DNA of 64,000 bases from positions 26,524,248 to 26,588,247 of the forward strand of contig OY987266.1 in NCBI GenBank assembly GCA_963920665.1, written 5' to 3'. The stretch's first letter is position 1, and every line of letters begins with the position of its first letter. The DNA is from Straminergon stramineum. Taxonomy: Eukaryota; Streptophyta; Bryopsida; Hypnales; Calliergonaceae. The position numbers and the translations under genes are program-made. The notes beneath the pieces are model-generated. The model saw only the letters and a list, made by a program, of their open reading frames with translations, made no database searches and was not told where the DNA came from. Of this stretch, positions 35,953 through 49,801 are shown in pieces.

Positions 35953-36877
35953 TTGCCTCTGAAGTTCTATGGCGTATGGACTGTATGGAATATGATTCGT
36001 GGTTTATCTCTCTGGATCATCTGGATCTCCCGTAATGATCAAGTATTCTCACAGGAACACCGGCATACAAACAGGCAGGACACTAAATCCTGCAAACAAA
36101 GTGGGCCCCGCAGGGGCATTTTGTGTTTTACTCAGGGGCAAAAGTAAAACCTGCCCCCTATTTTGAGCCATGCCTAAGATATGTTCTAGACCTCTCCAAG
36201 CTAATTTGGGGTCTTGGATTGTAAATATGAATTCAGAATTTGCAAAAAAAAATAATGTGCAAAAAATAAAAAATTCCTGCATTTTCTCCATGGTAAATCT
36301 GGTCCCTACGGGGCCCACTTCGTTTGCAGGATTTAGCGTCCTCCTACAAACAGGATTTATAGTGTTCTCTGGGAAGGTTTGCTAGATTCTTGGCGGGTTG
36401 TGTTTTACAAAGCACAAATGCATGCTAAGCATAGTCCCCAACATACTCATAGGATTTGGACCCAGTTGGATACCATCTGGACTCATTCTTCAGTGATGGC
36501 TTCCAGGTTTGTTGACATAACCAGTTGTTGACTTTTCAATGCTAACATGGCACCATCCCATTGGCAACCAGTCACCATTGCCATTGCATGTTGCAACTCA
36601 TAACCTTCTTTCCTATCCACTTGCTTCTTACACCCTTGGATCATGAAGATCGAAGGTTGTGATTAAAAAATGTACAACCGGTTATGTTCGATAACCAATT
36701 CGCCACTCGTGCGGCTCATTGGTTATCTAATACACAATTGTTTGGAACCGGCAAAGGCTGGTTCCCTGTCATTTCTTGTAAATTTTTGTTTCTGTCTTTT
36801 TGCTCTCTTGTCCAGCCTCTGGCGTGGCTGTTTTGTATCTGACATTTTGCAATGGAATTTCTTTGTTTCAGAAAAAA
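35953..36877 (+). pseudogene. 5'-truncated LINE, end of ORF2 plus 3' UTR and poly(A), split by a MITE
   Basis: The frame from 35953 shows the C-terminal signature of plant LINE ORF2 (zf-RVT region: W..IWISRN). It is cut at 36075 by the MITE 36076-36344. The frame resumes exactly after the duplicated TACAAACAGG (36345-36354) and runs to a TGA at 36529-36531, including LWEGLLDSWRVVFYKAQMHA. The 3' UTR ends with TTGCAATGGAATTTCTTTGT and an A9 tract near 36877. The 5' part of the element is missing. Confidence 0.7.
36076..36344 (-). mobile_element. MULE-like MITE, copy 2, inserted in a LINE
   Basis: Inverted relative to copy 1 at 50-315. Left TIR AGGACACTAAATCCTGCAAA, right TIR TTTGCAGGATTTAGCGTCCT, and a perfect 10-bp direct repeat TACAAACAGG at 36066-36075 and 36345-36354. 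The interior matches copy 1 closely (CCATGGTAAATCTGG, GAATTC core). Confidence 0.88.
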
Positions 36878-37931
36878 AAACTCAAAAAACTTCCTGAACA
36901 CTGGAATAAGCCCAAACAAATGGCTTCCATGCTAAAGGAGGTATGTTTAGTCACTCCCGGATTTAGGAGTCTGGAAACTTTGTAATGAAAGTGGGTAGCT
37001 GTCGCAATGAATAACTTAAATTTTTCTCATCAATAGGAATTGTCCATTTGTTTAAAAAGAAAAAAAGAAAAAAAAGAAAAAGAAAAAATACTTTAAAATT
37101 TATGAAGGAAGCGGTGTCATTGGATTGTTTGCATTCTCTAACTTACAGTGGAAAGCAATAGGGAATTAATCTCCTTTCCCTCCTGCTCCCACAGAAGCAG
37201 GACTGGCACATGATGACCAGATCAAGGCGAAATTTCTCTTTACCTGTCACTCTTTCTGCTTTTCCAATGTGTCCTTCCCATTATAAGTTATAGTAAGTGT
37301 ACCCATATCCAATCACTTAAGGGATTTCAGAGCTTATCATGAACAATTTAAGGCTCAAGAAATTTATCCCATGTAAAAAGATAGGAAATATGGGAATAGT
37401 CATGTTTTCATAATTTTATTGCTGAAATTGAAATAATTGTGAATTTTGGGAGCTAGAAAGTGCTCGGAGCCCATAGCCAATGTCTAGACTCTTCCAATTC
37501 CAATCATTCAAGAACTACTTTCTGCTCACTACTTCTTACTTTTTTGCTCGCTACTTTAGGACATGTGTCATGATCTTACTAGTCCCAACCTTAAATAGAG
37601 AGAAAAAAAACATTCCAAGCTTTGATTGGAAACTTGATTGAACCTTGGTTGGAAACAATGCCCCCTATAGGTTGGGTATGGGTTGTGGTTGACAATAGGT
37701 ACATTTACCTTAGCCTCTTTGGACTTTGTGTACATGAATTTTTTTAAACCATGTCTACATCAACCAGCTTTAACTATGTAAGGACGTAGCCCCTCCATGA
37801 CTCCATGACTAGGGTAGTTACCAAAATTCTCCAATTCTTAGATCAATAGGTGCATTCTCTTTTTCTGCAATCAATAGTGAAGTCATCAATCGGACCATTC
37901 TAGTCTGCAACATCCTTACAAGGTTAATTTG
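36878..37931. other. Intergenic sequence with purine-rich tract
   Basis: A purine run of A with scattered G lies at 37055-37090. A diverged Y module lies near 37795-37900. No gene seen. Confidence 0.4.
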
Positions 37932-38264
37932 GGCTGGGGCAAACTGATCCCCTTACTTGTCCCCCAAAGTCAAGGATAGGGTGAATCACCCCCACTTGCT
38001 TGTCCCCTTAAGTCATTTTTACATGACTTGGAGGGATGGGTGAAGGCGTCAGTTCACCTTAGTTGTCAATCCACGGGTGCATGTAAAAAAAAGACCCCCA
38101 ATTTTTGTACTTCATTAAATTTATCTTCTACTCCTACTATAGTTAATTTGGGGCCTTTGATTGCAAATATGAATTGAAAATTTGCAAATTTTATCATGTG
38201 TGGCAAATAAAAAAAAATTCAGCATTTTCACTTAGACAAGCAAGGGGGTCAAATTACACCGGCC
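37932..38264 (-). mobile_element. GGCCGGGG-ended MITE, copy 2, with an internal hairpin (333 bp)
   Basis: GGCTGGGGCAAACTGATCCC at 37932 and GGGGTCAAATTACACCGGCC ending at 38264. The interior core is inverted relative to 13846-14086 (GGGGCCTTTGATTGCAAATA). A second, internal copy of the TIR arms (about 37978-38062, centred on AAGTCATTTTTACATGACTT) forms a hairpin. Flanks TTAATTTG and TTATTTGT may be a decayed duplication. Confidence 0.65.
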
Positions 38265-39214
38265 CTTATTTGTAGCCAAATTCTAAATCTACTCTGAAGT
38301 GCAAAATGAGGATCCATCAACCAGAACAATGTGAACATGAGCCTCTCTCTCCTAGGTAAACAACATCATTAGTTTATTGATAGTGGATAGTAGAGAAATT
38401 ATACAAATTAAACATTGAACCAAAGATATGTAGGCAAAATATATAAAAAGTGAAAAACAAGGACAATATGATTGTGAGGCTCTATTCTATATGAACAACA
38501 ATAGTAGTTTATTGATAGTAGATAGTAGGGAAATTAAACAAAGGGAACATTGAATCAATTTTATGTAAGCAAAATTAAAAATTTAGAATAAAAAAATAAA
38601 ACAATGGACCTGTAATTCAACGAAACTTGAACCACGTTGTGTAGTGTATGTAAATGTTGTTGTAGGTAGGATTTGGAGAGTCCGCCTAGTTAGTCCCCTC
38701 CAATGAAACCCTAAACATATTCTGCAATGTAAATGAAGTTGTAGATAGGATTGGGAAAGTTAATGTGGATTCAAAAACCAAAGTTGAGAGTCAATGCTTT
38801 AGGCTCCATCTAAACGACATAGCCAATAAAAAATTAGACTTCCCATTTGACAAATTGGACAAAGAGGGGGTCCAGCTAGGCAACCCTTCCTCCAACAATA
38901 CTCTAATTGCGTTGTGCAATATGAATGTGGTAGTAAATAGGATTTGGAAACTCATATTCAAAAACCAAAGTCAATGTAAAAGTTGATGCCATGAGGTAGA
39001 AGGCTCAAGATTGGCATATCTAAGGAGAAAAATAGATGTGTGGAAGAAACTAGCAAGCCAATGATTTCCAATATTTTTTTGGAGACAATAATGGAAAAGA
39101 AACAAACTGCAATTTAAATTGTAATTTTCTGACTTAGAATGAATTAGATACAATTTTCCAAAGTGAAGAGTCTATAGGTCGCTATTGATGGTCATAGACT
39201 TCAACAGTAATGAA
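38265..39214. other. A+T-rich intergenic sequence with a diverged direct repeat
   Basis: Around 38340-38590 an imperfect repeat of about 115 bp is visible (AGTTTATTGATAGTGGATAG / AGTTTATTGATAGTAGATAG). Around 38650-38960 AATGTTGTTGTAGGTAGGAT and similar strings recur. No gene. Confidence 0.45.
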
Positions 39215-40167
39215 TTAACCCCTAAAGGACCAAACAATATTTTTTGGCAACATAATGATTTTGGGTAGCTCACTAGGAATGGAATTTTCATTTTTTTTCT
39301 TTGAAATTTTCACACAACATGTGCCCAAGGAGTAGCTTTAAGACCCAATAATTTTCACAACTTTTGAATACATGGTTAAAAAGTTATTGTATGATATTTA
39401 GTTTTCATTGCTTGGCGGGCAGCCCAGGCAACAAAAAAAACTTCTTTAAAAATCACTTTTTAAAAAAATAAAAATTTGAAATTTATTTTCCTGATTTATA
39501 TATACATGGAAAGCTTTGAATCATTCCATTTTGATTTATGAGATGAAAGTTATGAAGAGTTTGAGTTGTGGGTAGTTTGTAGGTAGTAATGGAATCTCTA
39601 CTCTAAAATAAATTTTGAAGACCTTTATTTAACTCAATTTTTAATATTTTTGGAAAAAAATAAAAATTTGAGGTGTAGATTGTTTATTACAACAATTGAA
39701 CCATTGGGATTGGCATTTTTCAATTCTATAAATAAATTATTCACAATTTAGTTTTTTGAATCATTCTCTACTTCTTTCAACTTACTATTTTTTTCCTATA
39801 TGTTGTACAATTCCAAATGATCTAATATTTTTCAATCATGTAGCCAACATGACTTGGAGAATGAATCCAAAGAGTTACAACTATTTTGGACATTTTTTCA
39901 TAATGATCTAACCTTGTGAAGTGCATCTGCCCGGATTTTTGCAGGGCCAAAAAATGGCTTTTTGTCACTTCAAATGCTAATATCTTGCAATCCAAACGGT
40001 GGAAATTTCTGAAATTTTTTCCACATCTTCCCAAGCCAGCTTACTACAAAATTCTATGGTTACATTTGTCTGAAAATGTATTTTTTCTAAAATTTGGTAC
40101 TTGTACTAGAGATGACAGTTTTGGAGTGTTTTTGGTGAAAACATAGTCAAATACCTTTAGGGGTTAA
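39215..40167. mobile_element. TTAA/CCCCTAAA element A2 (953 bp)
   Basis: TTAACCCCTAAAGGACC at 39215 is mirrored by CCTTTAGGGGTTAA ending at 40167. The left 250 bp and the 39640-40140 stretch match A1 (for example ATGTTGTACAATTCCAAATG, GGTACTTGTACTAGAGATGA). It is a shorter deletion derivative with slightly different termini. Non-coding. Confidence 0.8.
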
Positions 40168-40712
40168 CATGTACATTTGAAAAGAGCAAATCGGTCCAAA
40201 AATAGATGAAGAAGGTGCTCATTGTGTTTAGAAAAGTTCCATAATGCGTGAATAGAGTGTCATAAATCGAGCAAGAAAAATATGTACCGTGAAATCTATA
40301 TTTACCATTTCTTTCTTATTGTCATCATGAATTTTTTGTTCACAATTAAATAATGCATTCATGCTTAGTGAATCACACATAATAGTGGTCCAAAACCACT
40401 GCACACTACCCTAAATTCACACACTTGCAGTCACATTTTTCTACTTCAAAAAAAGGTATCAATTTCAGCAACCACATGCTCTCTATATGAGTGACTCCTA
40501 TGGTCGATTCTAAATGCCCACTCCATTTAAGGACCTCCTCCTATAGTCTCTATTCAAATGACAAGGCCAATAAATCTAAACTAAATTACAAATTTGTCAA
40601 CTACTTTGTGAATTTAGTACACATTTATAAATTACTTTTGGTAGTAATCACAAGAATCAAAGAAACACTCATTCAATTCTAACCTACAGTCATTGGATGG
40701 GAGATTTTTTTT

Positions 40713-40890
40713 TTAATTTTTGAAACAAAATAAACAGAATTTCATTACAAGGGCAAGATACAAGGCCACTAGCCACAAGTGGCTTGGGGAGAGAAAAGAC
40801 AACAAGGAACTCACAAGTATAGACCGGACTAGCGAGCAAACAAAGACCAAAGCACAGGCGCAGCATATCTTAGAGAGGAATGGGAGCATG
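40713..40890 (-). repeat. LINE 3' end remnant
   Basis: On the minus strand the sequence ends CTTGTAATGAAATTCTGTTT, ATTTTGTTTC and an A-rich tail, the usual 3' end of plant LINEs. Similar tails occur at about 36856 (+) and 57660-57620 (-). Its inner neighbour (40889-40995) is the 110-bp dispersed repeat also present in 4365-4470. Confidence 0.5.
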
Positions 40891-41129
40891 GCTTTTTTTT
40901 GGCAAAATTTCCCCAGATCTGTTAGAATCTCACCACTGTGAATTTGTCCCTCCAAAATCTGACCTATGCACTGAAGCCAACACAGGGACACTAGTCAAAA
41001 AAAACAAAAATTGGATGGGAGATCTTCAATTGTGTACCCATGGCCATAGGTTGCATTTAGTCAATTCCCCATGGACACAAGCTCGTCCTTACATAGCTAA
41101 AGAACTAGACTTGGTTCTCATCCTTTAAG

Positions 41130-41526
41130 AAATTGCCTCCTTTCTTGCTATCAAGAGTCACAATTGAATAATTTGTATTAATTAGCCTATTGAAGAAAAC
41201 TTATTGAAATTCTTTTATCTTAAAATTGTTTTTATTATATTTTTTTAGAAATATTTGAAGTGAAAGGGTAGTAGATACCTATTAGTATCCCTAGACTTCT
41301 CCAAAACCATTTTCCAAAAAGTAAGAATTCAAGGGATGAGAGTCCATCAATATTTCAAAACGTGAGTAGACTTCACTTTAATTGGATTACAAACTAGTTA
41401 GGAGTGGGTTTTAAAATAGGACCTAGGATTGGAGAGAGGCTCAAGCTTGGACCTACGAAATTTCATAGCTAAAAATATTCTTCCCATATTCTAGTTGTAT
41501 GTAAGTTCATTTCATAGTAACAAGCA
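41130..41526. other. A+T-rich intergenic sequence
   Basis: Nothing recognised. Confidence 0.35.
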
Positions 41527-42270
41527 TTAACCCCTGAATGCCCAAACTATATTTTTTGGCAGCATAGTGATTTGGGGTAGCTCACTATGAATGGAGTTTT
41601 ATTCTTATAAATTTTGCTGAAATATTCACACAACATGTATCCGAGGATTAGCTTTAAGTCCCAAAAAATTTCATAACTTTTGACTACATGGTTAAAAAAT
41701 TATTGCATGATATGTCATTTTCATTACTCAATGGGCAATTCAAAAAACTTCTTTAAAAATCACTTTTAAAAAAAAATTAGAATTTGAAATTGGTTCTCTA
41801 GATTTATATATACTTGGAAAGCTTTTCATTATTTCATTTTGATTAATAAGATGAAAGTTATGAGGAGTTTTAGTTTGTGAGTAGGTATGGAGTCTTTGAA
41901 AACTATAACTACCCACAAACTAAAACTCCTCATAACTTTCATCTTATTAATTAAAATGGAATGATTAAAAGCTTCCCATGTATATATATTTCTAGAGAAC
42001 CAATTTCAAATTTTTATTTTTTTTAAAAGTGTTTTTTAAAGAAGTTTTTTGAGCTCCCCGAGTTGCCCACCGAGCAATTTAAATGATATATCATGCAATA
42101 ACCTTTTAACCCTATAGTCACAAGTTATGAAAATTTTGGGGCCTTGAAGCTATTCCTTGGGCACATGTTGTGTGAAATTTTCAACGGAAAAATTTTAAAA
42201 TTCCATTCGTAGTGAACTGCCCAAAATCACTATGTTGCCAAAAAACACAATTTTTACGTTCAGTGGTTAA
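41527..42270. mobile_element. TTAA/CCCCTAAA foldback element A3 (744 bp, arms about 370 bp)
   Basis: Both halves are copies of the left end of A1/A2 in inverted orientation. The left arm starts TTAACCCCTGAATGCCC at 41527; the right arm ends GTTCAGTGGTTAA at 42270. TTTTTTGGCAGCATAGTGAT at about 41551 mirrors ATCACTATGTTGCCAAAAAA near 42228. The centre is near 41895 (CCTCATAACTTTCATCTTAT and its complement flank it). Confidence 0.85.
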
Positions 42271-42840
42271 TTCTTAAGCAAATAGAATCTTCTCTAGATT
42301 TGACAATTTGGGAAAAACCAATATAAATTACTATTTGGAAAAATATTTTGGAATTGGTATACAAATAAAAGTTGTAGACTATGAGTTTTAGATTCCATCC
42401 ACACGGTTTGATTCACCAATGCCATTTCCAATATTTTTTTATGAATTTTGAAATTAAAATTTCAAAATTTATTCCTAATTTGATTACAAGTAAAATTTGT
42501 TGGAATGGATTTGAAATGAGGTTCTCTTGACATGATGATTTAAAAAAAATTGTGTTCTTTAAATCTATGGCCTCATTTTTGCCTATCTAGTTTTGAATTA
42601 GAGTCAATGCAATTTTGGCTTTAGTTGGTCAACCACTTGACATATTTGCACATTTGTAATTTTAGAAAAATATATACTCTAGGAACACCAAATCCAACCC
42701 TTAAATAGGACAACAACTTGATAAAGTATCTCTACAAATTAGAATGACTTTCATGCAAGCAATAATTATTGAGAAGAAACATTAATTTCAATGTGTTCAT
42801 CATTTACTTTTTTATCGTTAGAGTGCTTCCAAGTTATTAA
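42267..42840. mobile_element. TTAA-ended element B2 (degenerate, about 574 bp)
   Basis: Homologous throughout to 50369-50913: TTTGGAAAAATATTTTGGAA, AATTTGTTGGAATGGATTTG and GAGGTTCTCTTGACATG appear in the same order. It begins at the same TTAA that ends the foldback A3. The right end near 42840 (GTTATTAA) is decayed. Confidence 0.6.
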
Positions 42841-44501
42841 TTTGAACCACCATATCAATGAACTAGCATACTAGCGAAGGAAATATGATTTTTTGGAAGA
42901 TAGTGCATTAAACCTAAGTCAATGTATCTTTAGTAGCAAGGAAGGTTCAAATTGTTTTAGGACCTCCTACTTTAGTAGAAGGGGGTATTGTGGCATCACT
43001 TTGAAGAGTATGGTCATTGTAAATTTTATTTTTGTAGAGATTGGTTTAGAACACTAATACATCAACCTACACTAATTTAATTACTCCACCAATAGTATGA
43101 CTTTGATAAATTAGTGACATACATTAGTAGAACAAATCAATGCAATTGGATACATTATTTTAAGCCATTAGGTTGGGAATCTTGATATGGTATCTTAAGA
43201 ATGAAGCATGATCATCAGACACTACTAAATGGTTTAGTATGAGTGGCAATTATCTTAACCCTATAACATTATTGGGGACACTAAAGTGTTTATTTGGATA
43301 ACTTCAAGTGCAATTTTTACTCCAATTTGAAATTTTGAAAAATTCATAAATTTTCATATTTTATAGCCAAATATGACCTCTTGGCTTATAGCCATGGTTT
43401 CTTGATTTTTTAATTTTAGAGTGACCAAAGAACGTTGGTTTATAGGAGGCAATCCATCCCTAATCACCCCCCATTCTAGCAACATAAAGTGATCTATTTC
43501 CAATCACTTATGAGATGAGTAAGTGATTATGAATGGCGCATTATGATTGGGCTATAAGACTCTCGATTTTGCAACCAATCCTTGGTTAGAAATACGATGA
43601 CCTATACACTAGTATGGAAGGAACACAATCTTCTACTAAAAAATTCTCTTTTGAAAAAAAAATAATCTAGAAAATTAAGAAAACCTTCAAAACTCTATTT
43701 CTGCACACGTGAAAATGTCCAAATTGAAGGAAGCTGCCCTACAAATACATCATGATAATTGCTTAAGAAGTCAGAAATGGATTGCTTCCCTTACAGCACG
43801 ATGTTATACACTACAATATACATCTACGGTGAAAATTTCAAAATTTTCAAAGTATATTTCGTACTAAGTATTCAATCTAAAATTTTCTTCATTTTTTACT
43901 TAAAAAATTCACAATAATTTCAAATCATCCCCCCACAATGAGAAAATTCTATGACTTGTAGACATAATTATGATTTCAACTTTGAAAAATAAATGTAAAG
44001 TTTTATCATTCATATCTAGTTGCAAAATGGCAACAGACAGAGTGATGAACAGTGAGGTTTGAAATCGAAGGTCATGGGCCCATCCTTCCAGAGTTCAGAA
44101 TACTGGAAGGCCACCACCTGATGTCGATGCAATGCCAATTTTTGACAAACAATAACTATATGCGGGAAGAGTATTTCACAAAACCACCTGAAGGATACAC
44201 AGTTACAGCCGGAATATCACAAACACCATAAGAACTTCACAGTAATTATGCGGGAGTCCTGACTGAACAAGGACGCTAAAAAATAGAAACAACACAAGAC
44301 TATCAATTTCAGTACCAAGTGATCATTATTAACACAGTTACTATTCAAGCCATTATAGACAACTCGTTTCAGTCTCGTACTGAAGCTACTTCCTGGTGTT
44401 CGATGTGTGATGCAAGGTTATTACAACATTCATTAGCAGCCAATAAGATGCAAATAAAGTTTCTGATGTACTCAAACGTCCTACTTGAGTTGTGGATGAC
44501 A
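42841..44501. other. A+T-rich intergenic sequence and 3' flank of the aldo-keto reductase gene
   Basis: No gene. The stretch 43480-43790 resembles, weakly, the interior and end of the element at 47164-47532 (CCAATCACTTATG; CTCTATTTCTGCACACG). Confidence 0.4.
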
Positions 44502-46852
<2,351 letters not shown>

Positions 46853-47163
46853 TAGAAAGTAGCTATCTTTGTTAAGAGGGAGCTTGCAAAACTGAAGCAA
46901 AGAGCATGCAGAGCAATAAGCCAGCAAACGCAGCGAGCTTTGCATTAGAGACAAGTGTGTGCCCTTTTAGCATGACATTCTCTAAGTTAGTAATGTCACA
47001 TCCTCCGTCTGTTCCTCTCAAGCATTTTCATAGCCTGGAATATTCCGGTGGTGCCGTTGACGAATGTACAATACGGAGTGCCCGGATGAAGAAACGTTGC
47101 GTACTTTAAGTACTGCAGACTTTCCCTGTTCGCGTTCCTGCACAGGCAACTTCGACTAAAGGA

Positions 47164-47532
47164 GATCACCCATTTCCGATCAGCCTCCCATTTTTGTAGT
47201 TTAGGCTGCTCCATTTCCGATCAGATGAATTGTAGGTGACAGCTCATGCACCATAAGACCCTGGAGACAACAAAAATGTCTGGGAGGTGTACATTGAAAG
47301 CTTATATGATCACAACGTATACAGTGGAAGCCTTACATCAATTTTGGAACATCCTATTGTTGGAAATAGGATCTTCACTAAAAAAATTCGTGATAATTTT
47401 TTTTAAGGGAAAAAATTTAGGAAATTATGAAATCCTCCTAAAATCTATTTCTCTACACAAGGAAATTTTTTCCTGAACTCTTCGCATGCCGCAAATAGGC
47501 TGAATTGCTTAAGTGATCGGAAATGGGTGATC
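47164..47532. mobile_element. TIR element with 19-bp perfect termini (369 bp)
   Basis: GATCACCCATTTCCGATCA at 47164-47182 is an exact inverted repeat of 47514-47532. An internal CATTTCCGATCAGATGA at about 47213 repeats part of the left TIR. No transposase. The target duplication is not clear (CTAA lies near both ends). Confidence 0.7.
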
Positions 47533-48091
47533 ATCCTAATATGTTAAGTTCAATCTAGTTAACTTCATTTGGTGAACATTCAACATGCAATTTGTCACTT
47601 CCCAATTGAACTTGGAGTGGTCTTGTGTTGAGAGAAAAATTTCATAGAAATTCTTGACAATGATAATTCTTGAAAATCATGACCTTTTTTGATCACCTTG
47701 AAGCATCGTGTTAAAATGAGGATCCAAATATTAGTTTAAAGTTCGCAAGTTAGTGAATATCAAACACTTGTGACCATCAAATTAGTAACTTTACATCTTC
47801 CCCAAGAAAAATCTAGATATGATCATTGTCATTTTTCTTTACTTAAATCAACATTCAACAATCTCACAATTCAGAGTGAGTTTAAAACCAAATCAAAATT
47901 GTCTAGTTGATCTAAAGTGGCTTATTTTTTGCTTTGGAGTTTTTTTTGTTACAATTATAGTGTTGAAAGTTGTAAATTGAAACTTCTTGATATGATTGAA
48001 GTTGAATATGTCTTTGAGAAGTGGTGAAGTGGATTGTTGTTGTGCAGGGGAAGTTAAGTGGCATTATTAGTCAAAAGAATAGAGCTCAAAG
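47533..48091. other. A+T-rich sequence before the transposase relic
   Basis: No gene; may include the missing left end of the Tc1-type element. Confidence 0.35.
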
Positions 48092-48560
48092 ATGAAGACC
48101 AAAGCATTAACAAATGTTGAGAAAGGAATAGTGTTTGGAATGCACAAAGTTAGCATGAGAGGTGCATATATTGTAGTAGAATTGAAGATGTTGCCTTCAA
48201 CCATATATATTGTTCAACATAAGTAATGGCTTTGAGGAAGTGTAGTCGTATCCAAATCACCTAGTAGATGTTGAAAACTTACACATGGCAACATAAGGCA
48301 CTTAGAGCACATGCTAGATGATGATTGTCATTTAACACTTACAGAGATTACAAACAAGATGGTAGATGTTGCAAAGGTTAGTTGTTTTACTGTAAGAAAT
48401 ATTTTAAATGACCTTGATTATAAAAATCATATTCCAACAAAAAAAAGCTTTTTTTAGCAAGAAGCTTAAAGGTAATCATTTTCCCAACAATAAAGAGATT
48501 GGACTATAGAAGATTAGAAGAAGGTTACTTGGATTGATGAATCATGTTCTGTAGTAATTA
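48092..48560 (+). pseudogene. Decayed Tc1/mariner-type transposase
   Basis: Starting at 48092 the frame reads a helix-turn-helix resembling Tc1 transposases (ALTNVEKGIVFGMHKVSMRG, then KMLPSTIYIVQ) and stops at about 48220. After frame changes a second part reads LTLTEITNKMVDVAKVSCFT followed by VRNILNDLDYKNHIPTKKSF, the second HTH half. Near 48505-48550 EDWKKVTWIDES matches the region of the first catalytic aspartate (family form W..V..SDES). Several stops and frameshifts separate the parts, and the rest of the DDE domain is not found. Plainly inactive. Confidence 0.65.
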
Positions 48561-48935
48561 ATTAATTAATTTCAAAATTGAATGTTCGCCACCTAAAATA
48601 GGAATATTTCGATATCTGACTTTGGGGATAAATAAATAATCAATATTTCACCTTCCATCCCAAGTTCTTTACCACAGCATGACTACAACTTTGTGTAAGA
48701 ACCCCATCATAACTCCGATAGCCACCGAATGTGGCATGAGGAAGGAGAAGACAAGCTCTTTATATAAGTGAGGTGATAGGAGGTAAAACAACCCATGTGG
48801 GATATGTGAATAAGGATTAGTAAGTGCTCAACTAGTCATAGTCAAGTCAAATTATCCCATAGCCTTTGAGGATTCTTGATGGACAATGGATTTTTTTATA
48901 AAAAGGACCTCTCTATCCTTACTTCCTGAATCAGT

Positions 48936-49801
48936 GGGCTACCTTTCACTTTCAAATTGTCAATTTGAGCCAATCATAGATTTATATATAATATAAGATA
49001 GAATTTGGCATTTTTCATCTTGCATAATTAATATTCAATTATTACCCAATCCTAATCAAGCACACCAAATTTCAATTTCAAAAAAGCAAAATTTTATTTT
49101 TTTGTGAATTTGAAAAGTCAATTTTCATGATTTTATATTATAGTTTATTGAAAACAATTGATGATGAATATTTTTAATTCAATTGCATAGATATTTAGGA
49201 AACATCCATACACACATGTTTCATATTAAAAAAACACCCCCTTAAGTAACAAGAATATTGTCTATGAAGAGTTCAATGTAATATATCATATGACTGGACT
49301 TTGTGAAATAGTAATTTTTATATTTTAACTAAATTATGCTACAATACCCTTACACTATAATTAGCTTTGTACATTTGAGTATGATGGTACAATAACTTTG
49401 CCAAAATTTAGTTAAAATATAGAGACATCTATTTTACAAAGTTGGGTAATATGACATATTACATTGAACTCTTCATAGACAATATTCTTGTTACTTAAGG
49501 GGGTGTTTTAATATGAAACATGTGTATATGGATGTTCCCTACATATCTATGCAATTGAATTGAAAAAAAAATTCATCTCCAATGTTTTTCAATGAATCAT
49601 CATATAAAACCATAAATATTCAATAAAAAAATTAACCCAAAATGTTTTGTTTTGTTTTTTAAACTAAAATTTGGTATGTGTGATTCGGATTGCACAAGGA
49701 TGCCATGATAATATGCTTACCAAAATATGCAAATTATAATCCACATTGTACAAGAAAATTTGAATGGCTCAAATTGGCAATTTGAAAATGAACTATAGCC
49801 C
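48936..49801. mobile_element. Foldback element, 866 bp with about 400-bp arms
   Basis: GGGCTACCTTTCACTTTCAA at 48936 mirrors TTGAAAATGAACTATAGCCC ending at 49801. The arms stay alignable inward (TTAAGTAACAAGAATATTGT at about 49243 against ACAATATTCTTGTTACTTAA near 49480) to a centre near 49375. It is not related to the TTAA foldback A3. Non-coding. Confidence 0.85.
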
